Assembly: GCA_945291235.1 (NCBI GenBank)
Contig: CALYQY010000046.1
Span: 1-18,309, forward strand
From: an uncultured Gilliamella sp.
Lineage (GTDB): Bacteria > Pseudomonadota > Gammaproteobacteria > Enterobacterales > Enterobacteriaceae
Length of the DNA stretch: 18,309 nucleotides
Direction of reading: 5' to 3'
Shown here one piece after another: positions 10,194 to 18,157 of this stretch. The first letter of the stretch is position 1; each line of letters starts with the position of its first letter. Under the pieces are notes generated by a model. It searched no databases and was not told where the DNA came from. It worked only from the letters and a program-made list of their open reading frames with translations. Made by a program: the position numbers and the translations under genes.

Positions 10194-10210
10194 GAAACTG
10201 GCTACGTCGA
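10182..10210 (-). promoter_or_regulatory. Sigma-70 type promoter for tig
   Basis: On the minus strand TCGACG (4 of 6 to TTGACA) is followed after 17 bases by a perfect TATAAT. The -35 lies in the last codons of lpxD and the stop codon falls in the spacer. The expected transcript start is near 10175, giving a leader of about 80 bases for tig. Confidence 0.65.
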
Positions 10211-11230
10211 GCTATTTAATAGTTTCTTCTCAAGTGATTTCAAGCGTTTATTCATTTCATCAATATGTAAAACTAATGAAGCGGTTTTTCGCCATATTTT
10301 ATTCTCTTGCAATGGAATACCTGATGAATAAACGCCTGGCTTAGTGATCGGGCGCATAACCATGCCCATTCCAGTCACAGTGACTTGATCACAAATTTCC
10401 ATATGCCCATTGATTACACTTGCGCCACCAATTAAACAATGACGTCCTATAGTCAGACTTCCTGCCATTATTACACCACCAGCAACGGCAGTATGGTCAC
10501 CTATAATATCATTATGGGCAATTTGGCATTGATTATCAATAATCACCCCATTACCAATCACGGTATCATCAAGTGCACCACGATCTATCGTAGTTGATGC
10601 CCCAATTTCGACATTATCACCGATAATAACACGTCCAAGTTGAGGGATTTTAATCCATTTACCTTTGTCGTTCGCATAACCAAATCCATCAGAGCCAATA
10701 ACGGTTCCAGATTGAATCAGGCAATTTTTACCAATAACGCAATTATGATAAACAGTTACATTAGCCCACAATTTAGTGTCGGCACCAATAGTCGTATTTT
10801 TTCCTACAAAACAACCCGCTCCGATAATACAGCCATCCCCTAAATGTACACCGCTTTCGATAACGGCATTAGCACCGACCGAAACATTAGCGCCTAATTG
10901 AGCGGTAGGGTCGATCACAGCAGAAGGCGCGATATCTTTGGCAGGATCGGGGGTTGTATCAAGATATTGTGCTAATTTTGCATAGGCAAGATAAGGATTT
11001 TTAACAATCAATGCAGCACCGTGCCAATACTTAAGGCTATCTTCAGTCATCACAATAGCAGAAGCTTTACATTCTGCTAATTTGCTTTGCAATTTTTGAT
11101 CCGCCAAAAAAGTGATTTGCCCAGATACAGCGCTTTTCATTGAAGCTATACCGGTAATGAGTATATCTGCATTACCGTGTAATTGTGCGTCAAGATAGTT
11201 TGCTAGTTGCTCTAAACGACAAGCCAACAT
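10202..11230 (-). CDS. lpxD: UDP-3-O-(3-hydroxyacyl)glucosamine N-acyltransferase LpxD
   Basis: LpxD transfers a hydroxyacyl chain from acyl carrier protein to the 2-amino group of UDP-3-O-acyl-glucosamine, the third step of lipid A synthesis, in the cytoplasm. The 342-residue product (E. coli 341) has the N-terminal uridine-binding domain (about 1-100), a left-handed beta helix of hexapeptide repeats (about 101-310; examples [21 protein letters not shown]), the catalytic His239 in NQCQIAHN, and the C-terminal helix ([11 protein letters not shown]) that binds the acyl carrier protein. The ATG overlaps the skp stop by one base (TAATG), indicating translational coupling. The genes that usually follow (fabZ, lpxA, lpxB) are missing; tig follows instead. 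Confidence 0.97.
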   Translation of the reverse strand: MLACRLEQLANYLDAQLHGNADILITGIASMKSAVSGQITFLADQKLQSKLAECKASAIVMTEDSLKYWHGAALIVKNPYLAYAKLAQYLDTTPDPAKDIAPSAVIDPTAQLGANVSVGANAVIESGVHLGDGCIIGAGCFVGKNTTIGADTKLWANVTVYHNCVIGKNCLIQSGTVIGSDGFGYANDKGKWIKIPQLGRVIIGDNVEIGASTTIDRGALDDTVIGNGVIIDNQCQIAHNDIIGDHTAVAGGVIMAGSLTIGRHCLIGGASVINGHMEICDQVTVTGMGMVMRPITKPGVYSSGIPLQENKIWRKTASLVLHIDEMNKRLKSLEKKLLNSST

Positions 11231-11718
11231 TATTTTTTGACCTTTTCCAATACTTTTTCAGTGATATCAACGGCATCAGAGGCAGAAAGTGCTGCTTCGG
11301 CTTTCAAAATAAGATCATATTTTTCAGTAGCAACAATCTCTTTAACTGCACTTTGAATTTGTTTCAATAATTTTTCTGCTTCTTCATTTTCACGTTTACG
11401 ATATTTTATTGAAAAATCTTTTGCTTTACTTTCAAAATCAGCAATTGTTTTATTCAATTTGCTTTTTTCCGATGCAGATAGTGTTGGACCATCTTTTTTC
11501 AAACGAGCACTTGCATTCTTCGCTTTTTCTTCTTGATCTTGTAACGATTTGATTTGTGATTCAAATTCCTTATCTAATGCTTTACCAACGGCTTCCCGTT
11601 GAGGCATTTGTTGTAATACAGACATCACATCTATAACACCAATTTTTATTTCTGCATTAGCTATACCTGTATAGAGAAGCGCTGCACTAAGACTAATAAT
11701 AGATATAATTTTTTTCAC
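11230..11718 (-). CDS. skp: Periplasmic chaperone Skp (OmpH)
   Basis: Skp is a trimeric periplasmic holdase that carries unfolded outer-membrane proteins from the Sec translocon to the BAM complex. I chose the GTG at 11718 because AGGTG stands 6 bases upstream; a GTG three codons earlier at 11727 gives 165 residues but has no good binding site, its own bases being part of this AGGTG. From 11718 the product has 162 residues (E. coli 161): signal peptide of about 22 residues ending IANA before EIKIGVIDV, then a long, lysine/glutamate-rich coiled coil (about 50-115) forming the tentacle, and a C-terminal segment ending VLEKVKK that completes the trimer body. It lies between bamA and lpxD in the conserved order and overlaps the lpxD start by one base. 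Sequence identity to E. coli is modest, but the family and position are clear. Confidence 0.93.
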   Translation of the reverse strand: MKKIISIISLSAALLYTGIANAEIKIGVIDVMSVLQQMPQREAVGKALDKEFESQIKSLQDQEEKAKNASARLKKDGPTLSASEKSKLNKTIADFESKAKDFSIKYRKRENEEAEKLLKQIQSAVKEIVATEKYDLILKAEAALSASDAVDITEKVLEKVKK

Positions 11719-11749
11719 TTTTTTCACCTATGTGTATTTCATTTAATTA

Positions 11750-11770
11750 CAACATGGTTTTACCATGTTG
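11750..11770 (-). promoter_or_regulatory. Hairpin enclosing the bamA stop codon
   Basis: CAACATGGT and ACCATGTTG form a perfect 9-base-pair stem with a 3-base AAA loop. The bamA stop codon (TAA) straddles the end of the 5' arm and the loop. There is no T tract after it, so it is more likely to modulate processing or translation at the bamA-skp junction than to terminate. Confidence 0.6.
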
Positions 11771-14183
11771 AACCTATGTTAAACTGGAATTGTTGAGACG
11801 AATCGCCGTCATATTTCTTAAGCGGTATTGCGTAAGAAAATACTAATGGTCCAAGTGGTGACATCCACTGTACTGCAACACCTAGCGAAACTCGTATATT
11901 TGAAGGAGAACTGTAATCATGCAAATGATTACCTTTTAAGTTCCATTCGGTATCCCAAACCGTACCTGCATCAACAAAGAATGATGTTCGAATACTATCG
12001 GAATACTTTTCACTAATAAAAGGCGTTGGAACAATTAATTCAGCACTTGCAAACGCTAATGCATTACCACCTACCGCATCTTTAGACTCTACACATCCTG
12101 AAGTATTATTTAAATTACTACAGTTTGCTCTATTAAAATAGACTGCTTTAGGCCCAACAGTATTGGATTTAAATCCTCGAAGCACGGTCGAACCACCTGC
12201 ATAAAAGTTTTCATAAAATGGTAGCTGTTTTCCACCAAAACCATTTCCATAACCTAATCGACCACGCGTTAAGAATACCCAATTATGATCGCTATCAAGA
12301 GGATAATAATAAGATGCATCTGCAACCACTTTATAGAAGCGGTTATCAAATATTGGAGCCGTAATTTTTGCGTTAGCCGATACTTTTAAACCTTCTGTCG
12401 GGAAATAACCACGATTTAATGAATTATATGTCCAATTCGCATTTAATAATAAATCATTAGTATCATAGGTCATGGAGTGTTTATTTTTAGTGTTTTCACC
12501 CATTGAATGGAAGTAACGCCACATACCATATTGTGGTTTCATATCGGATAATTTCCGATTAGCATACTCGCTACCAAAACGGATAAAATTATTTTCACTA
12601 ATTGGGAAACCTAAATTAGCTGATGCACCCCACAACTTACTTGAATAAACAGATTCATCATCATCATCATCTGCTTTATAAGTATTGTAATAAATGCTTC
12701 CGCCTAAGCTCACCCCATCAATAGTAAAGTAAGGGTTTACAACTGATATCGATGCAGTTTTATCGGTATTTGTCGTATTTACATCGAATGAAACACTATT
12801 ACCCGTACCTAACCAGTTATCTTGCGAAATACCAGCATTAAAACTAATACCACTATCAGAACCAATACCGACACCAAGTTTGATGCTACCTGTGTTACGC
12901 TCCGCGACTTTGTAAGTAATATCAACTTGATCTTCGGCCCCCGGAACACGCTCAGTTTCAACATCTACTGATTCAAAAAATCCTAGTCGACTTAAGCGAT
13001 CTTTACCTAATTCTACAAGTCCATTACTCAGCCAAGAACCTTCCATTTGACGAAGTTCACGACGGATAACACCTTCACTTGTTATGGTATTACCTTCAAT
13101 GTTGATATTACGAACATAATAACGCGGCCCTACATCAACAAACATAATTAATTTTACGGTATGCGTTGAATCATCCATTTCAGGTTGAATACTGACTTTT
13201 GGATAAGCATAACCAAAATTTGCAAGTAGCTGTTTTACATTATCTTCAATATCAGTAATTTTTTTACCATTATACAAATCACCCGTTGAAACACGCTCTT
13301 TTGCTATTTTAGTAATCGCATCCTTATGTCCGGCAAAATCCCCTTTGAAATCAAAATCAGATAATTTATATTGTTCACCTTCATGAATATTGATAGTGAC
13401 ATAAATACCTTTCTTATCTGGCGTTAAACTGACTTGCGTGGATTCAATATTAAAACGTGCATAACCTCGATTTAAGTAGAAGCTTTGTAATTCATCTAAA
13501 TCAGAAGCTAATTTTTGTTTTTGATATTTGCGATCGCCAAGCATGTTCCACCACGGCACTTCATCACGCAATGAAAAGCGTGAAATTAGCTCTTCGGACG
13601 AAAATGCCTTAGCCCCAACAATGTTGATTTGATCGATTAACGCTGATTTACCTTCCGCTACAACTAGCTTTAAATCAACGCGGTTACGAGATAATGGTGT
13701 GACAACAGCTTTAATTCGAGCATTATATTTACCGACGCTATAATAAAAATCTTCTAGCCCTTTTTCCATGGCAGAAAGCATGGTTCTATCAAGTGCGTCG
13801 CCTTCCCGAATACCTGAGCTATCTAAATTCTTTTTCAGCATATCATCTTTAATTGATTTATTACCTGAAAAAGTAATACTCGCAATGGTTGGACGCTCTT
13901 CAACATGAATGATTAAGCTATTACCATCTCTAGAAATAGTAATATTATCGAAGTTTCCACTCGAGTAAAGTGATTTAACAATATGCCCCAAATCAGACTC
14001 ACTGACATAATCACCAACTTGGATTGGCATATCAAGCAATGCTGCCCCTTGAGTTACCCGTTGTAATCCTTCAAATTTGATTTCTTTTACTACAAAATCA
14101 TCAACACAAAATGCATTGGAACTATATACTGCTGTTGTGCTAAACAGCAAAGATGCTATAAGTAATTTATTTATTTTTTTCAT
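11760..14183 (-). CDS. bamA: Outer membrane protein assembly factor BamA
   Basis: BamA is the Omp85-family core of the BAM complex that inserts beta-barrel proteins into the outer membrane. The 807-residue product (E. coli 810) has a Sec signal peptide (cleavage probably after SSNA at about 24), five POTRA domains (about 27-425), and a 16-strand barrel. The lid-loop motif appears as LRGF (VRGF in E. coli). The two cysteines of extracellular loop 6 are conserved in spacing style (NC...GC before VESKDAVGG). The protein ends in the aromatic C-terminal signal FNIGSTW. An extracellular loop carries five aspartates in a row. The ATG has GAGG about 15 bases upstream, a long spacing, but an in-frame stop nearby excludes an earlier start. 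It is 25 bases after rseP and 41 before skp. Confidence 0.97.
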   Translation of the reverse strand: MKKINKLLIASLLFSTTAVYSSNAFCVDDFVVKEIKFEGLQRVTQGAALLDMPIQVGDYVSESDLGHIVKSLYSSGNFDNITISRDGNSLIIHVEERPTIASITFSGNKSIKDDMLKKNLDSSGIREGDALDRTMLSAMEKGLEDFYYSVGKYNARIKAVVTPLSRNRVDLKLVVAEGKSALIDQINIVGAKAFSSEELISRFSLRDEVPWWNMLGDRKYQKQKLASDLDELQSFYLNRGYARFNIESTQVSLTPDKKGIYVTINIHEGEQYKLSDFDFKGDFAGHKDAITKIAKERVSTGDLYNGKKITDIEDNVKQLLANFGYAYPKVSIQPEMDDSTHTVKLIMFVDVGPRYYVRNINIEGNTITSEGVIRRELRQMEGSWLSNGLVELGKDRLSRLGFFESVDVETERVPGAEDQVDITYKVAERNTGSIKLGVGIGSDSGISFNAGISQDNWLGTGNSVSFDVNTTNTDKTASISVVNPYFTIDGVSLGGSIYYNTYKADDDDDESVYSSKLWGASANLGFPISENNFIRFGSEYANRKLSDMKPQYGMWRYFHSMGENTKNKHSMTYDTNDLLLNANWTYNSLNRGYFPTEGLKVSANAKITAPIFDNRFYKVVADASYYYPLDSDHNWVFLTRGRLGYGNGFGGKQLPFYENFYAGGSTVLRGFKSNTVGPKAVYFNRANCSNLNNTSGCVESKDAVGGNALAFASAELIVPTPFISEKYSDSIRTSFFVDAGTVWDTEWNLKGNHLHDYSSPSNIRVSLGVAVQWMSPLGPLVFSYAIPLKKYDGDSSQQFQFNIGSTW

Positions 14184-14208
14184 TGTAAATGTTTATAACC
14201 TCATTCCA

Positions 14209-15528
14209 TCACAATCGTAAAACATCATTAAATAGTGCAATCCCCATTATTACCAGTAAAAAAGCAAATCCGAAACGATAAAAACGTTCTTTTGCTTTAA
14301 TTGATAGGCTTTTACCTTTTATTTTTTCAAATAATAAAAAAATTAGGTGTCCACCATCTAGCATTGGTAATGGAACAAGATTGATTACCCCCAAACTTAT
14401 ACTAATAAATGCCAGAAAATATAAGTAAGGTGTGAAACCATAACTTGCTGTTTGCCCTGCGCTTTTTGCTATTGTTATTGGTCCTGATAAATGATTAAGT
14501 CCAATAACACCTGTTACTAACTGATAAAAAGAACGAATTGTTAACTGAGTAGTTAACACTGTTTGTTCTAATCCTTTGCCAAACCCTTCTAAACATCCAT
14601 ACTGCTTAATGACTGCTTCCGAGGTAGGATATAGCCCCGCAATACCTTCACCATTTGCCTGTATTGACGGCGTTAAATCAAGGTAAAGATTTTTATTTTC
14701 ACGCTCAATTTTTAATCTTATTTGATTACCTTTCTTTATTATAGCTGAAAAATCATTCCAATCTACATAAGGGTGTTCATCATAACTTAGAATCTTATCA
14801 CCAATTTGTAAACCCGCTTTTTCGGCAGCTGAATTTGGTATAATTTTACTCACAATTGGATAAATTTCCAATGTTTTAGGTACCAACCCAAAGGTCTTTA
14901 TTGCTGATTCTTTTTCAATATCAAAATGCCAATGACGAATATCAACACGTTGACTAACTTCTTTTTGATGATTATTACCAGCATTAATCAAATAGGTAAT
15001 TGTCACATCATCTTGTCCTAAAATAGACATTAATGCAAAATTTACATCATTCCAACTTTCGATCTGTATATTATTAATCTTTTTTAACTCTGCCCCTGAA
15101 GGGATATTCACAGTAGCAACAGGTGTATCGGGTATTGTACTGCCTACTTTAACCGGATAGGTAACAACACCAAGCATAAAAATTATCCAATAAAGAATGA
15201 AAGCTAAAATAAAGTTAGCAAATGGACCTGCAAATATAATTGCTGCTCGTTGCCATATCTTTTTTTTATCAAAAACCTGTTTTTCTTCGTCGGTTGATAA
15301 GTTTTTCGCATTTCCGTCCAGCATTCTAACATAACCACCTAGTGGAATCATAGCAATGACAAATTCTGTTCCACCTGAAAACTTATGTGACCATATTTTT
15401 TTCCCAAATCCTATGGAAAAACACTCAACCCGAACGCCACATAGCCTTGCCACGAAAAAATGCCCAAATTCGTGTACTGTAACTAATATACTAATGGTAA
15501 TGATAAATAACAACAGAGACCAAAGCAA
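14209..15528 (-). CDS. rseP: Sigma-E regulator site-2 metalloprotease RseP
   Basis: RseP is an inner-membrane zinc protease that makes the second cut in anti-sigma factor RseA, releasing sigma-E, and also clears signal peptides. The 439-residue product (E. coli 450) has the zinc motif HEFGH at 19-23 in the first membrane helix, two PDZ domains (about 125-205 and 215-295), the third ligand motif NLVPLPMLDG at 383-392, and a final membrane helix ending ALFNDVLRL, like E. coli. The start is a rare TTG: AGG lies 9 bases upstream, an in-frame TAA occurs three codons before, and no ATG or GTG is present near the conserved N-terminus. The gene begins 15 bases after cdsA. Neither RseA nor sigma-E is in the window. 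Confidence 0.96.
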   Translation of the reverse strand: MLWSLLLFIITISILVTVHEFGHFFVARLCGVRVECFSIGFGKKIWSHKFSGGTEFVIAMIPLGGYVRMLDGNAKNLSTDEEKQVFDKKKIWQRAAIIFAGPFANFILAFILYWIIFMLGVVTYPVKVGSTIPDTPVATVNIPSGAELKKINNIQIESWNDVNFALMSILGQDDVTITYLINAGNNHQKEVSQRVDIRHWHFDIEKESAIKTFGLVPKTLEIYPIVSKIIPNSAAEKAGLQIGDKILSYDEHPYVDWNDFSAIIKKGNQIRLKIERENKNLYLDLTPSIQANGEGIAGLYPTSEAVIKQYGCLEGFGKGLEQTVLTTQLTIRSFYQLVTGVIGLNHLSGPITIAKSAGQTASYGFTPYLYFLAFISISLGVINLVPLPMLDGGHLIFLLFEKIKGKSLSIKAKERFYRFGFAFLLVIMGIALFNDVLRL

Positions 15529-15543
15529 AGTTAATTACCTTAT

Positions 15544-16386
15544 TTAAAATAAATTGAAAGATAATGCTGCAAAAATAGGCACTGCAGCAGTCAAACTATC
15601 AATACGATCTAAAATACCGCCATGTCCAGGGATTAAATTTCCACTATCTTTGATGCCTGCTTCACGTTTGAACATGCTTTCAGTTAAATCACCTAATGCT
15701 GATGCAAAAATAGCGAATAAAGAACTCATAATAAAACTGGTCAAATTAATTGAAATAAATCCGGTAAAGTAGGCAATAAAACTAATAACAACGGCAACAA
15801 TCACACCGCCAATAAATCCCTCTAAAGTTTTACCGGGTGAAACTTTTGGTGCTAATTTACGTTTCCCCATACTGCGCCCAACAAAATAAGCGCCAGTATC
15901 TGTTGCCCAGACTAAAATAAAGACATATAACAGACAATAAGCGCCGGTATAAGTATTCGCACTATAATTAATCATTCTAAGTTCGATCATCCCGATAAAA
16001 AAAGGAACGAGAGTAAAAAAAGCAAATATTAATTTAGCAGTGATAGAACCACGCCAATATTTAGCCGTATTTGGATAGGTAAGAACTAAAAATAGTGCAA
16101 CCAACCACCAACATAACGAAAGTAACAATAACCCTGAATATAACTTCAATTTTACCACAACCGGAATGGGTAATAGACAGAGTAAACTTAATAAAATAAT
16201 AACAACTAAAGCAAATATAACTCTTTGCGGTTTTTGGGTTATTGCTAAAAACTGCGACCACTCAAACGCTGCAAGACCACAAATAAAAATCATAATATAG
16301 GTGAAGAGTGATAATGGCGCGAAAAAAAGCGTTAGTATAACAATAGGTATTAGAATAATAGCAGCTAAAATACGGTGAATTAACAT
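15544..16386 (-). CDS. cdsA: Phosphatidate cytidylyltransferase CdsA
   Basis: CdsA makes CDP-diacylglycerol from CTP and phosphatidic acid, the branch point for all bacterial phospholipids, at the inner membrane. The 280-residue product (E. coli 285) is strongly hydrophobic, with about eight membrane segments. It carries the full family signature at about 237-263 ([20 protein letters not shown] then GILDRID), with the metal-binding aspartates. The ATG overlaps the uppS stop by 7 bases and has an excellent ribosome binding site (GGAGGAG, 5 bases) inside uppS, so the two genes are translationally coupled. Confidence 0.96.
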   Translation of the reverse strand: MLIHRILAAIILIPIVILTLFFAPLSLFTYIMIFICGLAAFEWSQFLAITQKPQRVIFALVVIILLSLLCLLPIPVVVKLKLYSGLLLLSLCWWLVALFLVLTYPNTAKYWRGSITAKLIFAFFTLVPFFIGMIELRMINYSANTYTGAYCLLYVFILVWATDTGAYFVGRSMGKRKLAPKVSPGKTLEGFIGGVIVAVVISFIAYFTGFISINLTSFIMSSLFAIFASALGDLTESMFKREAGIKDSGNLIPGHGGILDRIDSLTAAVPIFAALSFNLF

Positions 16387-17111
16387 GATTGCTCCTCCAC
16401 TAGAATACCGCCAAAACGACGATCCCGGGTATTAAAATCACTGATTGCTTGATCAAATAAAGCCTGATCGAAATCTGGCCATAAGGTATCAGTAAAATAA
16501 AGTTCAGCATAAGCAATTTGCCATAATAAAAAATTACTTATTCTGTATTCACCACCAGTACGAATAACTAAATCAACATCCGGAAAATCACCCATTGACA
16601 TTTCTAACCCTAAACGTTCCTCAGTAATATCATCTATCATCAACTCACCATGTTTTACTTGTATTGCTATATTGCGGGCTGATTGTAATATATCCCAGCG
16701 TCCGCCATAGTTAGCGGCAATATTTAACACCAGTCCCGAATTATTTTTAGTTAATGCCTCTGCATTAACTATCATAGTTTGAAGTTGCTCATTAAAACGC
16801 GAAATATCCCCAATGATATTCAAACGAATATTATTTTTATGTAAACTTTTTGTTTCTCGGTTTAATGCATAAATAAATAGCGAAAGTAAAGATGACACTT
16901 CATTGGATGAGCGTTTCCAATTTTCACTACTAAACGCATATAAAGTTAGTACTTTGATACCAATGGTTGCAGCATAACTCACAATTTTACGCACAGCTTT
17001 CAAACCGGCACGATGACCAAATGCTCGTAATTGATTTTGTTTTTTTGCCCAGCGACCATTTCCATCCATAATTATAGCCACATGACTTGGAATACATCTT
17101 TCTTGTGTCAT
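16380..17111 (-). CDS. uppS: Undecaprenyl diphosphate synthase (cis-prenyltransferase)
   Basis: UppS adds eight isoprene units in cis to farnesyl diphosphate to make undecaprenyl diphosphate, the lipid carrier for peptidoglycan and surface polysaccharides. The 243-residue product (E. coli 253, which has a longer N-terminus) contains the diphosphate/magnesium motif [12 protein letters not shown] with catalytic Asp16, the FSSENW motif, [11 protein letters not shown], the [15 protein letters not shown] region, and the C-terminal DRRFGG. It is the first gene of the uppS-cdsA-rseP-bamA-skp-lpxD operon. It is preceded by crp on the same strand 56 bases away instead of the usual dxr. The ribosome binding site is weak (GCGAG). 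Confidence 0.97.
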   Translation of the reverse strand: MTQERCIPSHVAIIMDGNGRWAKKQNQLRAFGHRAGLKAVRKIVSYAATIGIKVLTLYAFSSENWKRSSNEVSSLLSLFIYALNRETKSLHKNNIRLNIIGDISRFNEQLQTMIVNAEALTKNNSGLVLNIAANYGGRWDILQSARNIAIQVKHGELMIDDITEERLGLEMSMGDFPDVDLVIRTGGEYRISNFLLWQIAYAELYFTDTLWPDFDQALFDQAISDFNTRDRRFGGILVEEQSC

Positions 17112-17137
17112 GTAATATCTCGCGTTATATCAATCAT

Positions 17138-17167
17138 GTTATGACTAAATTTCGTAATATTTTTCAA
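17138..17167 (-). promoter_or_regulatory. Candidate promoter for the uppS operon
   Basis: On the minus strand TTGAAA (5 of 6 to the -35 consensus) is followed after 18 bases by CATAAC (4 of 6 to TATAAT), ending 26 bases before the uppS ATG. It starts at the crp stop codon. No terminator follows crp, so readthrough from crp is also possible. A weak call. Confidence 0.3.
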
Positions 17168-17800
17168 TTATCGTGTACCATAAACGACAATCGTTTTACC
17201 GTGTGCAGAGATGAGATGCTGATCTTCAAGCATTTTTAAAATTCGCCCTACTGTTTCTCGTGAACAACCAACTATCTGACCTATTTCTTGACGAGTAATT
17301 TTGATTTGCATGCCATCCGGATGCGTCATCGCATCGGGCTGTTTTGCTAAATTTAACAAAGTTTGTGCAATACGACCGGCAACATCAAGAAAAGCTAAAT
17401 TACTGACTTTTTCTGAAGTCACTTGTAAACGACTTGCCATTTGGCTTGCCAATCGCATCAAAATATCAGGATTAACTTGTACAAGTTGTTTAAATTTTTT
17501 GTACGATATTTCAGCCACTTCGCAACTTGTTTTCGCTTTAACCCAAGCACTTCGTTCTGTGCCTTCTTCAAAAAGTCCTAATTCGCCCAAAAACTGACCT
17601 TGATTTAAGTAAGACAAAATCATTTCATTGCCTTCATCATCCTTGATTAAAACAGCAACAGAACCTTTAACGATGTAATAGAGAGTTTCGGCTTTTTCTC
17701 CTTGGTGAATCAGGGTACTTTTAGCTGGATATTTATGAATATGGCAATGAGACAAAAACCATTCCAACGTTGTATCCGATTGTTGCTTACCGATAATCAT
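17168..17800 (-). CDS. crp: cAMP receptor protein (catabolite activator) CRP
   Basis: CRP is the dimeric cAMP-activated regulator of carbon use and, in many gammaproteobacteria, competence. The 210-residue product has exactly the E. coli length and is nearly identical in sequence. The cAMP pocket is intact (GELGLFEEG, then ERSAW with Arg83-Ser84 counting Met1; T128-S129 in [14 protein letters not shown]). The DNA-recognition helix-turn-helix [20 protein letters not shown] and the activating region 1 loop ([13 protein letters not shown]) are unchanged, as are the activating region 2 histidines of HCHIHKYP. The DNA target should therefore be the standard TGTGA-N6-TCACA. The ATG has a good binding site (AGAGGA). 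Its position before uppS is unusual; E. coli crp is elsewhere. Confidence 0.98.
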   Translation of the reverse strand: MIIGKQQSDTTLEWFLSHCHIHKYPAKSTLIHQGEKAETLYYIVKGSVAVLIKDDEGNEMILSYLNQGQFLGELGLFEEGTERSAWVKAKTSCEVAEISYKKFKQLVQVNPDILMRLASQMASRLQVTSEKVSNLAFLDVAGRIAQTLLNLAKQPDAMTHPDGMQIKITRQEIGQIVGCSRETVGRILKMLEDQHLISAHGKTIVVYGTR

Positions 17801-17912
17801 TCAGTCCTCTCTATACTATTTTACAATTTACAACTTATACACTATAACAAAATTACATAATAAATTATATACTCACAATTAAGATAATCCGTTTTTTATT
17901 CTAGATAAATCG

Positions 17913-17940
17913 TTGTTATATCACTTATTATAGCTATAAT
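17913..17940 (+). promoter_or_regulatory. Plus-strand promoter candidate in the crp-dusC intergenic region
   Basis: TTGTTA (4 of 6 to TTGACA) and a perfect TATAAT are separated by 16 bases. It points away from crp towards dusC, which lies on the opposite strand. In so AT-rich a stretch a chance match is quite possible. Confidence 0.35.
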
Positions 17941-17992
17941 ATCAGGACTAAATATTTAAGTTTGATTTTTACACAATTTCTGGAAGATAACG

Positions 17993-18043
17993 ATGAAAAA
18001 TGAATTCGTGAATCTAATTTATATAACAATTAAATATTTATAA
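17993..18043 (+). CDS. Possible 16-residue small open reading frame
   Basis: An ATG with GGAAG 6 bases upstream opens a 16-codon frame (MKNEFVNLIYITIKYL) ending in TAA. It lies about 46 bases downstream of the expected start of the plus-strand promoter candidate. The peptide is charged at its N-terminus and hydrophobic after that. I do not recognise it. A short chance frame in AT-rich DNA is the simplest alternative. Confidence 0.15.
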   Translation: MKNEFVNLIYITIKYL

Positions 18044-18101
18044 AGAATTCAATTAGGCAAAAAGTATATTGATTTAATTCTAATTATACTCTAACAAACG
18101 T

Positions 18102-18120
18102 GATGACAAAGTACGTCATC
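18102..18120 (-). terminator. Hairpin downstream of dusC
   Basis: GATGAC and GTCATC form a 6-base-pair stem with a 7-base loop, 38 bases past the dusC stop. On the minus strand the tail is ACGTTTGTTAG, only a partial T tract, so this is a weak terminator candidate. Confidence 0.35.
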
Positions 18121-18157
18121 GTAAGCAATATCAATGACCAATGGAACAACTTCACCG

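Larger units (their letters stand above)
17801..18157. other. Intergenic region upstream of crp and downstream of dusC
   Basis: 357 bases without a confident gene. The first 290 bases are extremely AT-rich and must hold the crp promoter. TATAAT-like sequences are frequent on the minus strand (for example in GTATATAATTT near 17862-17872), but none has a good -35. A TGTGA half-site lies next to that one, without a matching right half, so CRP autoregulation is not shown. A plus-strand promoter candidate and a 16-codon open frame are listed separately. The last 60-70 bases beside dusC are less AT-rich and read open on the minus strand beyond the dusC stop. Confidence 0.8.

Noticed and set aside
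10211..10240. Second sigma-32 promoter (CTTGAAA) near the end of lpxD for tig
   Set aside because: The -35-like CTTGAAA is not followed by any C-rich CCCCAT element at the required distance.
14100..14115. Cysteine 26 of BamA as a lipoprotein attachment site
   Set aside because: The preceding residues (SNAF) are not a lipobox, and BamA is not a lipoprotein; ordinary signal peptidase I cleavage fits.
15960..15995. Sigma-E promoter (GAACTT element) inside cdsA on the minus strand
   Set aside because: The GAACTT is present, but no matching -10 follows at 15-17 bases. No convincing sigma-E site was found before bamA, skp or lpxD.
17301..17597. Plus-strand open frame of 98 codons opposite crp
   Set aside because: Shadow of the highly conserved crp gene, with no family features and no plausible start context.
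17840..17900. CRP-binding site for autoregulation of crp
   Set aside because: Only a single TGTGA half-site is present; the right half does not match TCACA.
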